From contig CM057451.1 in NCBI GenBank assembly GCA_016271365.2, positions 366,565,501 through 366,629,500 of the forward strand: a stretch of DNA of 64,000 nt. Direction: 5' to 3'. Position 1 is the first letter of the stretch, and each line of letters begins with the position of its first letter. The notes under the pieces are model-generated. The model was not told the origin of the DNA. It did no database searches and worked only from the letters and a program-made list of their open reading frames with translations. Position numbers and translations under genes: made by a program. This DNA is from Neoceratodus forsteri. Taxonomy: Eukaryota; Chordata; Ceratodontiformes; Ceratodontidae. Positions 10,304-22,600 of this stretch are shown here, piece by piece.

Positions 10304-11165
10304 TCATCTGAAACCTTGCTCCTGACACTGTAACTGTTGAAGTTGCCATTTGGCCCAACAACTAAAGAAAGTGTCTGGCTGGCCTGAGACTGTGAAGCTT
10401 GAAGGAGCTGCCAGCTGTACCAAAGTGTTTGCCCTTTCTTGTGGAAGAAAAGCCTTTCCTCTCACTGAATTCATTTCAGCTCCTATGAACTCCAGGAGCT
10501 GAACTGGCTGTAGCACCAACTTTGTTAGGTTTAAAAGTTCCTGTTTTAACCCCAGGGTCTGCGTGACCTGCTGGGAGGACTGTCCCACGATTAGCCAGTC
10601 ATCCAGATATGGAAAAATTGCCACTCCCTGTCTCCTTCGGTGTGCCACAACCACAGCCAAGCATTTTGTGAACACCCTTGGAGCAGAAGTAAGTTCGAAA
10701 GGCATTGCCCTGAACTGATAGTGGCCTGATGGCAGTCTGAACCTGAGGAATTTTCTGTGAGACTGTCTTATTGGGATGTGGAAGTATGCATCCTTTAAAT
10801 CTAGGGATGCCAACCAGTCCCCTTGCCTTAGTGTTGGCAGAATTTTTTTCAAGGTGACCAACTTGAATTTTGGTTTCAGCAAATGCCTGTTTAGGTGCCT
10901 GAGATCCAATATGGGTTGCCACTCCCATTTTCTTGGTTGTGAGGAAGTATCTTGAATAGAGACCCTTTCCTCTCTGTAGCAGAGGAACTGGCTCCACTGC
11001 TCCCAAAGATAGGAGATTTAATACTTCCTTTTCTAACAGCAGTGTTTCTGATGGGGAAGAGGGTCGAAAGACCTTTGACTTCAGCTTTGGTCTGCGTTTG
11101 AAGCTGAGAGCCAAGCCTTGGCCCACTACCTCCAGCACCCACCTGTCTGGGTGATGGATTGCCAC
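10304..11165 (-). pseudogene. Element A reverse transcriptase (DIRS type), broken
   Basis: The ORF at 10304-10909 has MDLRHLNRHL, the catalytic SLDLKDAYFHI block, FRAMPFELTSAPRVF and the active-site YLDDW. The N-terminal RT part (GQGLALSFKRRPKLKS, VEPVPLLQRGKGLYSRYF) lies in another frame at 10599-11165. RT copies the element RNA into DNA. A frameshift near 10.9 kb separates the halves. Confidence 0.9.
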
Positions 11166-11219
11166 TTCTGGAGGTTGTGGGCCAGCCTGCCCCCAACCTG
11201 GACTGGGGAGGCGACCTGA

Positions 11220-12720
11220 GCAGACCCCTCAGGGTGTCTGCTTAGGTTGGGATGCTGACTGAGTGCTGGGGCCTGTTCGGTTGCCACCTCCCCTGCCCCC
11301 TGCCTCTGAAGTAGCCCTTTGCTTGTTGATACTGTGGGTAGCTTGGGGCTGGAAGAATGGCCTGTAAGGTCTGCTCTATGACCCTGGCTTGCTGTTTATA
11401 GGTGCAAGAGTCTTATCCTGTGCAGCTGCACTCTGGTATGCAGTCTTGTATTCATCCATTTCTTCATGTAAACCTCTGTGTGCTCACCAAATAGAGACAG
11501 AGGCTCACATGGGAAGTCCATGGCCTTTGACTAAGTCAGAGTATCTTGGGTCAGGTTAGTAGTCCTGAGCCAAGCAAATCTTCTTAATGACACTGAAGAA
11601 GCCATCTGTCTGGCTGCAGTGTCACTGCTGTCCACTGCCATTCAAAACTGGACCTTAGAAGCCTCTATGCCTTTTGCGGTCTCCTCCAGGTCTGCTGCCA
11701 TAGGGGTTGGAATTGACTTAGTGATCTCCATCACAGTGTTCCATAGAGATTTCTGGTATCTGGCCACATAGGCCATATAAGAGCCTGCCTGATGGCCAGA
11801 GAGAACCCAAGTACTGCTTCTTGGCAATGGAATCAATTTCCTGGAATACTTGTCTGGAGGGTGAGATGCTAAGGAATGCCTGCCTTTTCACAGGCTGCAG
11901 CCTGCACCACCCCTCATGGCTAGGGTGTCCAAACAAAATTCCGATCCACCCTTAGCCACCAATACTTTTATCCACCTTCCTATCCACTGGTGGTATAGAA
12001 GTAGGGGTATGCAAGACTTTCATAACGGATTTATGGATGGGCAACAAAACCCTTTTAGAGGATGGTACATCCATCATTTCCCTATAGTCATGTTCCTCCT
12101 CCTCATTGATTGATTCCTGGGTATGGAGGTCCAGAGACTGGGCTACTTGCTTGATGAATTGGAAATGTGAGGTAAAGTCCTCCGTTCCCTTATCAGGGGA
12201 GTCAGAACGATAAGGATCAGGGGAAATATCCAGTTCACTCAGTTCCCCGTGGTCCTCATCCTCATCAACATCCTCATCAAATTCTTCCTCAAAGGTTTCT
12301 CTCACATTCGCCATCTCTTCAGCGGTTGGAACAGATGCCTTCAGTTGCGGTTCAACCCTGAATGTTTCTTTTCTTTTCATTTCCTGCAGGTGCCAGGTTA
12401 GCGGCTGGTTCAGCAGATCTTTTCTTTGAGGAGAATTATCACCCTTGTCAGGGCTGATCCTCCGGATCTTTATGGCTCACACCAACTTGTCTGCTGCTGG
12501 TTCAGCGGCTTTTCAGACATCTTCTCCTGCAGTCTCTTAAATTGCCTGTCAGGCACTGACTGAGGGAAGGTTTACAAATCTCGCAGTTCTCCTTGTGGTG
12601 GTCAAACCCCAAACAAAATACACAAATAAGATGAGGATCTGCCCTTGCGAACGGTTCCCCACAATCTGTTCAACGTTGGAAACCAGTGGGCCCCGTTCGT
12701 TTCTTGGCCTGTGGCATTTA
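11220..12720 (-). pseudogene. Element A Gag-like protein, broken
   Basis: An acidic N-terminal part (DEDVDEDEDHGELSELDISP, 11952-12380) precedes the conserved DRKVDK block. More C-terminal pieces follow at 11642-11936 (VARYQKSLW, then a LEETAKGIEASKVQF segment). The zinc-knuckle codons lie upstream at about 12580-12720. Several frameshifts are present. Equivalent ORFs in element B are much longer and support the assignment. Confidence 0.75.
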
Positions 12721-12797
12721 TTGGTTGGTTAGAACCGAAACAAACCAAGAATTACCCTGGTAAACAAATTGAAATTTTAAATAGTTAAACAGATCGC

Positions 12798-15700
12798 CTG
12801 ACTAGATCCCCTGGACTTCTTACTGCTTCTATGAATATCTGCAGTCTCCTGAAGAAATTTGACTCGCTCCAATGTTGGGTCACTGTCCACAAACCTGACA
12901 TCATCTCCCCAGTCGAAACCTGGCTATCTGACTCTACCCCTGAACTCCCTTGTCTCACTCCCTGGCTACTCCCTCTTTCGAGAAGACCGTGTAGGGAGAC
13001 GAAGTGGAAGCTGTGCTATTTATATCAAAGACTCCCTTCCTGGTGTAGCCCTCCCAGCCCCTGTCCTTAACCTTAGGGTCCAGGCCCTTACCCTAAAGCT
13101 TACCCCGACCCTCTAAAGGCCCCTCTTTCTAACCTCCACCTATATTCCCCAAAAATTAAACTCAGGCCCTGGTCCTCTAATAGAGTATCTCACCTTCTAC
13201 CACATTCCCTGAGCATATTCTCATGGGTGATCTAAACATCAACTGGCTTAGCCCTGCATCCTCCTCCACCTCGACTCCTTTACTGCTATTGACCTAACGC
13301 AACTTGTTACCCAACCAACAAGAGTGAACCCCACAACGGGGTCGAGCACTCTTCTGGATGTAGTCCTCACCAACCGACCTAACCAAGTTTGCAATCTACA
13401 AGTCCTTCTGGATGGAATCAGTGACCACTCCCCTATTCTTTTCCATTGGATTACGTCCCTAACCAAACCAACTTCACAGGCCACCTTACGGCAGCGGTTG
13501 CGACCAGGTGGGCTGAGAGGCCTGAAGCAACCTAGCCCAAGTTGACTGGTCTCCCATTGAGACCGCCCTAACTTGTGATTAGGCCTGGCCTTCTTCACCT
13601 TAATGTTTAACAAAGCTTGTGATATCTTGGCACTAACAAAACTCCCATTCCAAGGTCGCCATACTCCTGGGTCACTCCTTCCCTCTCCAACCCCTTAGGG
13701 CACAGGGGATAACCTGTGGCACCTAGGGCCACAGAAACTGGCCGCCCTGCTGACATGACAGGCATATGCTGCTGCCTGAAATAAATGCACCTGGGCCATA
13801 CGCAAAGCAAAGGCCGATCATCATCGGGCCTCACTCACCTCATCCTGGGGGAATGCTAGAACCTTCTGGGATAACATCAAACAACTAAATGGTGGTACAC
13901 GCTCTCCTCCGCCTTCCCAAATCAATATTGAAGGTATTATCTCTACTGATCCTACCCTCATTGCTAACCATCTCAATAAATACTTTACAGACCTTAACTC
14001 TGTACTCCCTAGCAACTTTTTTGACCCCCCTCCTCACTCTCCTGGCCCTGCAGTCTCACACACATCTTTCCACTTCCACCGGGTTACTGTCAATGAAGTC
14101 AGACCGTATCTGACCAAGGCTCTAAGAAGCAATACCACTGGCAGTGACTCCTTGGACCCCAGACTCCTCAGCCTGGCACTGGACCAGGTCATCGCCCCAA
14201 TCACTTGCCTCTTCAACAAATCACTCTGTCTAGGGCAATTTCCATCAGCCTGGAAAATTGCCACTGTCACTCCCACACATAAGGGTGGAGATAGGGCCCT
14301 TTCTGGTAATTATCGTCCCATCTCAATCCTCTCACCACTCTCAAAGCCTTAGAGAAGTAGTATCCTCTCAAATATCTGAGTTTCTTACCAAATACAGTAT
14401 CCTCTGCCGAACAACACGGCTTCCGTGCTGGGCACAGCACCAATACCACCCTCATTGAGTTTTCTAACTTCCTCCATTCCTCCCTGGACTCGGGCTCTCT
14501 TGCTGGTGCAGTGTTCATCGATCTGTCAAAAGCCTTTGACACCGTATCCCATCCTCTCCTGCTGGATGCATTCAGCCACGCTGGCTTTGCTGCTGACCTG
14601 TCTCATGGTGCTCCAGCTATCTGTCTGCCCGGTCCCAGCGTGTAAAAATCAATGGCACCCTCTCTGACCTCTGCCCTATCCAATCTGGGGTTCCCCAGGG
14701 CTCTATTCTTGGGCCCCTGCTCTTTTCCCTTTATCTCAACACCCTGCCAGGTGCCTGTACTGGTAAACTTCTCCTTTATGCAGATGACGCTGTTATCTTC
14801 GCTTCTGACCGTAACCCCACCACCCTCCAAGATTCCTGCAATTATCCTATAAGGCGTGGAAGCCCGGTTTAAAGAACATAGACTGGTTATCAATCTTAAA
14901 AGACCAAATCTATGATCTTCTCCCACCCCCAAAACAAAGCTAGTAATTTCCAACTTCAAGTCTTTGCCAGCTCTATGTTCCCACTCGAACAAGTTTACAC
15001 ATACAAATACCTGGGGATAACCTTTGACCCTGCCCTCAGTTTCCATTCCCATATCTCCGCCTTAGCCTCCATCACCAATATTAGGTTGGGAATCCTTTAC
15101 CGCCACAAACACTGTCTCCCCCCCGATGCCCTCCGACTCGCAGTTATGTCTCCATTCTGTCACGTGTAGACTATATGACACCAGTCTCACGGGGCTGCTG
15201 ACCAGACCTCGCTAAACAAAATCCGCCTCACCTTAAATAAGGCCTGTTGACTAATCTTAGGTGCTCCTAGACTTACACATACCTGCCATCTTTACTCCCA
15301 GGCTAATCTGCTCAATCTTGATGAACATCTTAGGTATCAAACCTGCATCCTTACTAAAAAAACTCTCCTTGGGCTCTCTCCTCCTGGTTTGACTGCCATT
15401 ATCCACCGTGTTAACTCCCTAGCTACAACACGGTCCTCCTGTAAAACCAAGTTGAAGGTACCTAGGGCAAGGACCTCTCACGGACAACAGGCTTTCCACT
15501 ACCGTGCCCCTTCTTGGTACAATTCCCTCCCTGCCAGTATCTCAGACACCCCCACAATCTCTTGCTTTAAAACTACCCTCTGGAACCACCTTTTCACCAC
15601 TCGCAGCTGTTGCTGTTTCTAAGCTATCTTGCTCACTCTCTGACAAAGCCCCCTGTTGGCTGCTCAAATCCTCTACCCACTTTACCCTTGGTTCCTGTTA

Positions 15701-15993
15701 CCTCCCTGTTGACTCCACTAAAACACACTGTATTGTTATCCCTGTTTTCTGATGTTCTAGTTATTTCCCTGAACAGTGTTAACTTCACCAACCCTGTATG
15801 TGGTAAACTGTTGATCTCATTTGTCCTCCTGTATCCTCAAAAAAAAAAAAAAAACTGTATACTGTTTCTCTGTACTAAGTTGTTATCACTGTATTGTCTT
15901 CTCTGTGACGAGGTACCTTTGTAAACGAGCCTCTGGCTCAAAGGTTGTAAACTGATGCTTAATTAATAAATAAAAAAAAATAAATAAATAAAT
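12798..15993 (+). mobile_element. L2-like LINE, copy 1, 5'-truncated, inside element A
   Basis: Nearly identical over its length to 47770-50957 (copy 2), starting at GACTAGATCC and ending in an AT-rich (TAAA)n tail. It encodes broken endonuclease and reverse transcriptase in plus orientation, opposite to its host element. The 5' leader present in copy 2 (47.31-47.77 kb) is missing, which fits 5' truncation by target-primed reverse transcription. No clear target duplication was found. Confidence 0.88.
12831..15622 (+). pseudogene. L2-like LINE copy 1 ORF (endonuclease and RT), broken
   Basis: Pieces in different frames include the endonuclease start (MNICSLLKKFDSLQCW), STLLDVVLTNRPNQV and SDHSPILFHW of the endonuclease end (13324-13545). 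RT pieces follow (SLCLGQFPSAWKIATVTPTH, SKAFDT, then a YADD region near 14780). The C-terminal block with HYRAPSWYNSLPASISDTP is open at 15389-15622. Numerous single-base indels relative to copy 2 make it a dead copy. Confidence 0.85.
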
Positions 15994-16249
15994 TACCAGA
16001 CGGTTCAAAGTATTTTTATTTAACAGAGAAAAGCAAGAAATATCGGTTCCTTCCCGGTTCAAAGAACCGAGGAGGAACCGAAGAAACTTACCACACTAAC
16101 TCTAAATCTAGACTAATTCTACCTGTGACCAAGGACAGTGCTTCAAAAATCGAATAAATTAAACAAACTTTCGAATAAACCAAGAAATAAAATTCTTAAG
16201 TCAAAGTGAGGAGAGCTCTCCGGAGGCGTCTTACTGAGCAAGCAGAGTA
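15994..16249 (-). other. Element A 5' noncoding region between LINE and terminal repeat
   Basis: Carries an 'accgaagaaactt'-type stretch rich in GGTTC/GAACC words, also seen in the equivalent regions of B (36.8-37.0 kb) and C (60.1-60.35 kb). It probably corresponds to the 5' leader of the alpha family. No open frame. Confidence 0.55.
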
Positions 16250-16426
16250 AAGAATCCGACGATTACAGGAAGTGCAACCAGGTACAGTGATTTGAAAACT
16301 GAGCTCAAGCCTAACTAACATTCCACTATTAGCACAGGTTCTATTAACCATTTCAGCTCCAGGGCAGTCTTATGGTGAGACCATACTGCACTTGTCAGAA
16401 TATAGTAAGATTTCCTGGGGTTTGAA
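16250..16426 (-). repeat. Element A 5' inverted terminal repeat
   Basis: Inverse of the inner part of 7769-7969, ending GGGGTTTGAA. It lacks the ATTACT/AGTAAT site found at the other end, so the two ends are asymmetric. Confidence 0.85.
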
Positions 16427-16486
16427 AAAGGGACACCTAGACTACTGTACAAGAGAAAATTATACAATACCAGGACAGCCAGAAAA

Positions 16487-16950
16487 GAACAGTTATGTAA
16501 GAACTTACCATAACAGTAGATCTTCGAGAGAATCTCTTTTATCAAGCCACACCTTTGGAACACATAGCTGCCGGACAGTAGGACCACATGGAAACTTTTG
16601 CAAGCAATCAGCCAGGGCAGACCACAATATCATCAGACGTCAGCATATACATAAATGTGGGTGGCCCCTCCACTCCTCAGTTCCTCGCCGGAGATCATGC
16701 TTGGAGGACCTCCCTCTAGGGAACAAGGAGAGACCCCAGCACTCCACATACCAGGCAAGACAGAGGGCTGGAAAAGTTGGCAATGGAGACAGCAGCAAAA
16801 GCATCCTTTTTCGCAACCTCAGAAAGGAAGGAGTAGTATGGGTTGGTATGGCCTGATGAAGGAGATTCTCTTTAAGATCTACTGTTACAGTAAGTTCTTA
16901 CATAACTGTTCTTATCTTCTTTAAGGATCTCTTTCATCAGGCCACATCCT
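16487..16950 (-). repeat. Element G 3' terminal repeat and ICR
   Basis: The end at 16487-16600 carries GTTATG...CATAAC (16492-16514) with an inner GTAAG-AA-CTTAC palindrome. The ICR near 16850-16950 repeats this inverted (GTTA...TAAC at 16884-16906, inner GTAAG-TT-CTTAC). It is then followed by a second block (about 16907-16945) inverse to what should be the 5' end. The arrangement parallels the alpha and beta families with a different core sequence. Confidence 0.75.
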
Positions 16951-16959
16951 TGAATGAGT

Positions 16960-18000
16960 CCCTAGCAGTATCAAAGCTAACAGTCTGGGCTGCTGGAACC
17001 TACAGGCTTATGATAACAGGCCTTGTAGCACAGCTAGGCCAAACATAACGTCTCACGAAACAATGTCAAACTGTAGTGCTTAATGAGCGTGTGGACAGTA
17101 CTCCATGTGGTAGCTGCAAAGATATCTGCAGTGGAAACAATTAGAAAACAAGCCACCTTAAGTGGCCATGCCTCTGGTGGAATGACTACTGAATCACACC
17201 AGGAAGTTCCTTACCATACTTCCTGTAACAGAGCGTAATACAATGTGCTAGCCATTTTACAAGCACAGTTTAGAAACTGAGGTGCTATCTTTCCCAGGGT
17301 GAATGAAACAAAAGCTGTGAGGACTTTCTGCAGTCTTTTGTATGATGTGTATAATACCAGAGTATTCTATGCACATCTAAGATAGGCAGCAATGCTTCCC
17401 CCGGACTGGCATGCTCTGGATAATACACTGGCAGGTGGATGGGTTGATTTAAAGTAAACTCAGATACCACCTTCGGTAGAAACTTAGGATTAGTATGCAA
17501 AGAGACCATGTCTTCATGAAAAATCAAAAAGACTCACACATTAGAGCCTGCAGCTCTGAAATCCTTTCAATAAAGTGACTGCAACTAAAATAACACTTTC
17601 AAGAGAAAGTGTAAACACAAGTCACATACTGGCTCAAAAGGCACCAAAGTCAGCTCTTCGAAACAAAATTCAGGTTCCAAGCTTGGACTGAATTTTGAAT
17701 AGTAAATTTTATGTGACAATGCCTCTTAATAACATGGGGCTACCTCCAACTGAGCAACCTATGGCCCTCCTCAGGCACATGGAAAGCCGATATGGAAGCC
17801 ATGTGCACTCTGACTGAGGAACACTGCAGGCCTGAATCTGATAAGGATAGCAGATACTCTAGAACCTGATTAACTGGGTAGCTAAACGGATCCAGGTTAC
17901 GTGAAGTGACCCATAAAGCAAACCGCTTCCATTTCATGGAATAAGTATGTGTGGTGGATGGTTCTCTAGCAGCTACGAGAACCACCACCACTTTCTGTTA
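16960..18000 (-). pseudogene. Element G tyrosine recombinase, decayed
   Basis: The ORF at 17740-17991 holds the N-terminal YR motif (THTYSMKWKRFALWV, then VLEYLLSLSDSGLQ and VRVHMASISAFH). The ORF at 17285-17527 holds FLPKVVSEFTLNQPIHLPVY. The catalytic His-x-x-Arg and tyrosine region (about 16960-17200) has stops. It is clearly related to the YR of K and of the alpha family but divergent. Confidence 0.8.
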
Positions 18001-18261
18001 TATCCCAAGTGAGCTATGGCTATTTCTTCAGGAGCATGCGTGCAGATGCAGGGACTTCAAGTCTGGATGGACTAGGGTTCCCTGTTCCTGTGACAGTAGA
18101 CCCTTGCACAGAGGCAGAGGTACTGGGGTTCTACTGCCAGCTGTTGCAGCAAGGGGTACCAGATCTGCCGAGGCCATAGGGAAGCAATGAGTATTAGAGT
18201 TGCCACCTCTATCTTCAGCTTGAGTAGTACTCTCTGAAAGGCAGGAAGGATTACTGAAAAT

Positions 18262-18480
18262 GAAAATTACGTACCTACCGTAATTCTTGATCTTCTCTTA
18301 TATCTTCACCATTCATTGCTGCTGGGTGTAAGCCGGAGGCGGCACCTGTACAGGAACTTTTTTTTTGGGGGGGGAGGGAGTTGGCGCCGGTGGCGCCGCC
18401 CACAAGGCTGACGCATTGCATGGCACACGAGGGTTGGCCGTTAGGCGCCGCAGACTCCTCCTCCACACCAGTTCTGTCCT
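18262..18480 (-). repeat. Element F 3' inverted terminal repeat
   Basis: Its outer edge carries ATTACG-tacctac-CGTAAT (18266-18284). The rest is the inverse of 21779-21960, including the CACCATTCATT block. GC-rich with a T/G homopolymer near 18357-18376. Confidence 0.85.
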
Positions 18481-19017
18481 GCCGGAGAGGAGAGAGGAAA
18501 AAGGGGGATAGAGAAAACCAAGGTGAGGCAAGAGAGCTGAGAGATGAAAGTCTTGGAGCATGCCCCTCCACAGTTTATCACCTGATGGCTTAGTCAAGAG
18601 GAAAAAAACTCTTAAACAGTCGAGGACTCTGTCCAGAATGACCTCTAAAGGGAGAGGGGAAGTGAGAAAGGAGAAAAGGGGGAGGAAAATCCTTATGGGT
18701 TCTCCCACAAAATGCATTGACACAGTCCCCACTTCAGGAGGAAGAAAACAAACAGAACATCCATGCCAGGTTAAGGAGGACACAACAGTGCACCATGCTG
18801 AGAATCCCAGGGAGTTCCCTATGAGGCCAGGGTGAAGACCCTAGTTACCACCCTCCTAGGATGGGCACTCTGTGACTTTTTAGAGAAGAAAACAGAGGGC
18901 CCTGAGGTACCAGGGGAACTCTGCCCCAAACTGGACTTGAAGAGGGGGAGGGCGAGCAGGGTGGAGGTGGCGCCCAAGAGCTGAGGCCCAAGAGGGGAAG
19001 GTGGGCAGGAATCAGTA

Positions 19018-19110
19018 ATGAATGGTGAAGATACAAGGGAAGATCAAGAATTACGGTATATATGTAATTTTCATATCTTCCCTTCTCAAACTTCACCATT
19101 CATTACTGCT
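19018..19110 (-). repeat. Element F internal complementary region
   Basis: Contains AATTAC-N9-GTAATT (19049-19069) joined through TTTTCATA to the inverse of the 5' end. Both halves match the two element termini, as in DIRS circle-junction regions. Confidence 0.85.
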
Positions 19111-19349
19111 GGTTGAGTACCAAGCCCGCTGGAGGGGACTTGGCACTGCCCCGAGGGAAGAGATTTCCTCAGCCTTCTGCAGGGGAGAAACAGGAGGGAG
19201 AGACCCTTCTGCCATACTAGGTCAATATGGCCTAAGGCTGGTCAGGCCAAGGAGGTGTCCCCCATGGCCGGAAGATGCCCCTGAAGATTCCTCCTCGCCC
19301 TGCTAAAGAAAAGACAGGTTCCCCAGAAAGTAGAGGAAATCACTCTACA

Positions 19350-21560
19350 TCAAGCAACGGGTGACAATCTAGAGAGGTGAAGCCGTGCTGTCCGCCTGAT
19401 GCAGATCGCTGTCCCTGCTAGTCTGGAAGCCACCTCAATGGCGTCATATGATGCCCTTGCTTGGTGCCTTGCAAGCTGCAGACCCTGTGCAGAGAGAGCA
19501 ATGGCTTGCTCCGATTCCTCCAAATCAGGCAATGATGCTAAAACCTGTGCCAGCATCGACCAAAGGTGCCTGTTGCAGGCAGTGTGGTGAGCCTGATGAG
19601 AGCTGATGCAGAGTAAGACATGAGCTGAAAAGAAAACTCTTCTTCCCCACCGGTTGAACTGTGTGGAATCCAGATCCGGTGGTCAGTCATGTGCCAGGCA
19701 CTGGAGCCCGGAAGGAGTGTCTAAAGTTGTCAGCCCCGATGGTGGGCAAGGCAGGGAACCAAGAGACTCCTGGGAAGCACAATACCTCTAACTGCAGTCC
19801 ACTGGGGCTGGGGATGAGGTGGCTGGGGACTGCCAAGTGCAGACAGACGCTTCCTGGAAGGGAATAGGCCAGGAAGGCTCTACTAGGTGGGTGGCACTGA
19901 ACTTGCTCAGAAAAGAGCACGTCTCCTGCTCGGTATTGTGTCTTACCACATGGGAGATGTGGAGCTCCTGAACTAACCTCGAAAGGAATCGCTGATATTC
20001 TGTGAAATCAGCATTGGAGGAAAGGTGGAGAGAATGTTCCTCTTCCTCAGATGAGGAAGCCGAGGAATTAGAGGAGCTCAGATATTCAAAGTCCTCCGCA
20101 GTGGGGGAGACAGGTGAAAGACCTGCTCGTCCATAGTTTTAACATACCTAGGGAAGGCGGCCGCAGAGGCCCTGAAAATCTCCCAGGTTAAAGGTCCCGT
20201 AGGGCCCACATGGCCAGGGAGAGGTGTCTGCAGAAGGATGGGGAAAGGGCACCTCACTGAAAGTGCCCGGCCTCTGCCAGGGCTCTGAGACCACGCAGCA
20301 GATCCTCCCACACGGGGGGATCTGGGGGTCGAACCAGTCAGCAGTCGCTGCAAATGTGAAAACAAAACCTGGCCGAGCCCTGAAGGAGAATCTCCCGTTG
20401 TGCAACTGAGGTTGCATGGTTCCAGAAGGGCAACCCTCAGCACTGCCCACTAAGGGTGCCCCTAAAGTCTCAGAGGAGGAGAAGCAGGGCTCAGCCCTGC
20501 GGCTCCCCCCTCCCCCCCCACAGGGTAGTGGAAGAAGGCCTCCACACCTCACCCTGGCCTCTCAACCCCTCGGACTCCAAGACTGCCTTCTTCCTCGAAC
20601 CCAGTGCCAAGGGGTCCCCTAATCCTGCAGGCCCCCCGAGGGTGGCCGCAGAAGAGGAGGTCCCCGTCCCCACCAAGGAGGCCACTGCAGCACCAGAGAT
20701 GGCAGCTGCTCCTGCCCCCATGGTTGAGACCGCCACACCAGGCCCCTGAGACTGCTATCCACCGCAGTGCCCCCAACACCAGAGTCAGCATGGGGGGTCG
20801 TGGGGACCACAGATGCCAGGGAGTCCAGGAGGAGAACACTGGGCCACCTGGTGCCATGTCCAAGAGGACTCCCTGACTCCAAGGAGTCGGGGCACTAGTC
20901 TGGATCGGCCAGTGAGTCATCTGCCTCTAAAGAAGAGGAGACCACATAAACTGCCAGACTAGTGACCCTGGGAGCTCTTACCAACAGCGCAGTGAACGGT
21001 GCCACCACAGGACACGGCACCATCTCGATCACCGGCATCACGAATGGCACCGGGATCTGAAGCGGTACCAGCAGGTGGCACCGAGGCTCCGCCGGTGGCC
21101 CAGCAGCCATGGACTGCAGCACTGGGGGAACCTGCAACTCCGAGGAGGTGAATGCCAAAGCGGTGCCCTTGACCTGGCTCTGTAGGGAACCGAGACGATC
21201 CTCCAGCACCGCGAAAGAAACCTCCTCGATGGCAAGGTGGAATCCGAGGAGGTTTCCTCCTCACCAGGCCGTATAGACCCAAGAGGGGAGCCAGAGGCAG
21301 GGTCAAGTGATCTTGCCATTGCATCACTAGAAGGATGCTGTCCTCCGAAAGTCGGCTGGCCCCTGCCGACTTTAAACGTGTGGATCTCAAGAACGCGGCG
21401 GTCCATGGAGAAACAGGCATCACAGTTATCCATATCGTGGTTGGGACCCAGGCAACACAGACAAACATTATGTCAATCTGTAAAGGAAAAATCCCAGCCA
21501 CTGGGGCACCAACACATGGGGGCATGGCCCACTTTGGATTTTCTCTTAGCCCCCGAACAA
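19350..21560 (-). pseudogene. Element F Gag-like protein, broken
   Basis: The C-terminal conserved core is open at 19350-19556 (LARHQARASYDAIEVASRLA, ICIRRTARLHLSRLSP), which parallels the alpha Gag core SSDVASRVMATSVSLRRFAWL. A middle segment at about 20078-20200 has FPRYVKTMDEQVFH. The zinc-knuckle region at about 21400-21560 reads CLCCLG, then NHD and CDAC. Several frames are needed, so this is a decayed copy. The 20.6-21.2 kb part is rich in degenerate GGCACC units. Confidence 0.75.
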
Positions 21561-21778
21561 GACACGATGCAAAAGAAATTTAACAAAACTTCACAGAAAA
21601 AGGACCCGGCGCCGTCAGTAGAAATAAAAGGAATGGGCTTACCGGTTTCCAATGGCATCAGGTGAATTCAGAACCGGGATGGAGATGGAGCAAGCAGAAA
21701 TGACATCAAATGGCGAGGCCTAGTGATGCAAATAAAACTTTCGGTAACTCGCGCAGCAGGTGAAACCTCGATGGTGGG

Positions 21779-21960
21779 AGAAACAGAACTGGGTGGAGGA
21801 GGGGTCTGCGGTGCCTAATGGCCAACCCTTGTGTGCCATGCAATCGGTCAGCCTTGTGGGCAGTGCCACCAGTGCCAACCCCCAAAAAAGCTCCTGTACA
21901 GGTATGCGCCTCCAGCTTACACCCAGCAGTAATGAATGGTGAAGACTGACAAGGGAAGAT
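21779..21960 (-). repeat. Element F 5' inverted terminal repeat
   Basis: Inverse of the inner part of 18262-18480. It ends GGGAAGAT at the junction with element G and lacks the ATTACG/CGTAAT site. Confidence 0.85.
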
Positions 21961-22600
21961 CCTCCCTTTCCAAGAGAGGAACAAAGTGTCTTGCCAGAGA
22001 ACTCTAGGCTCTGAAGTGAGCAGTAATGAGTCAGTTTTGCGTTGTGTGGCGATGCAAAAAGGTCCAACTCCGGATGACACCATCTTTTGAACAGGTCATC
22101 GACCACTGAGGTCAGCAGTTCCACTCATATATCCTGGACTGTGACCTGCTTAGTTTGTCTGCCAAGATGTTTTAGGAGCCTGGAATATGTACTGCTGATA
22201 GTTCTAGACCATGTTCTGGAACCCGGTACCAAACTCTCAATGCTTCCTGGCACAATGGGTAAGAATGAGCCCCCCCTTGTTTGCTGACATAATGCATCAC
22301 ACTGACACTGTCCATCTGTATTAACAGAGGGCCTGAGGACAAGTGGTTCTGGAAGGCCTGGAGTCTGTACAGGATCATTATCTTTTCCAGAATATTGCCG
22401 TGCAAAGGACACTTTACCTGGTGCCATGGGATTTGTGTCTGGAGAGGATCCAGGTGGGCTCCCCATCCTGATCCTGAAGCATCCGTGGTGAGGATCTGAT
22501 GTGGGACAGGAATCAGGAATGGGATACCCTTGATCAGGTTATTGTGGTCCATCCACCACTTGAGCTCTTTACGCAGGGGAAATGTTACTAGAACCATATG
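21961..22600 (-). pseudogene. Element G RNase H and methyltransferase-like region
   Basis: The ORF at 22172-22597 shows the RNase H first block (LTTDASGSGWGAHLD), a later QMDSVSVMHYVSKQGG block carrying the third catalytic Asp, and ends AVHIPGS. The glutamate block (LLELRAV in the alpha copies) is not preserved in this frame. The region next to element F (LFKRWCHPELDLFASPHNAK) is the start of the methyltransferase-like segment and is cut by F. Confidence 0.8.

Larger units (their letters stand above)
7769..16426 (-). mobile_element. DIRS-like retrotransposon A (alpha family) with nested LINE
   Basis: Inverted terminal repeats (7769-7969 and 16250-16426) enclose, on the minus strand, broken Gag, RT, RNase H/methyltransferase-like and tyrosine recombinase regions in the order expected for DIRS elements. 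An internal complementary region lies at 8184-8280. No ordinary target duplication is seen; AA is shared at both ends (taa|gaaaac and ttgaa|aaaggg). An L2-like LINE (12798-15993) sits between Gag and the 5' terminal repeat. All coding regions carry frameshifts or stops. Confidence 0.9.
18262..21960 (-). mobile_element. Gag-only DIRS-like element F (beta family), nested in G
   Basis: Inverted terminal repeats (18262-18480 and 21779-21960), an ICR at 19018-19110 and a broken Gag frame. There is no RT, RNase H or YR. AT is shared at both borders (gaaaAT|gaaaatt and ggaagAT|cctcc). Element G's sequence joins directly across the insertion without loss or duplication beyond this. It is probably mobilised in trans by a complete beta element such as K once was. 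Confidence 0.88.
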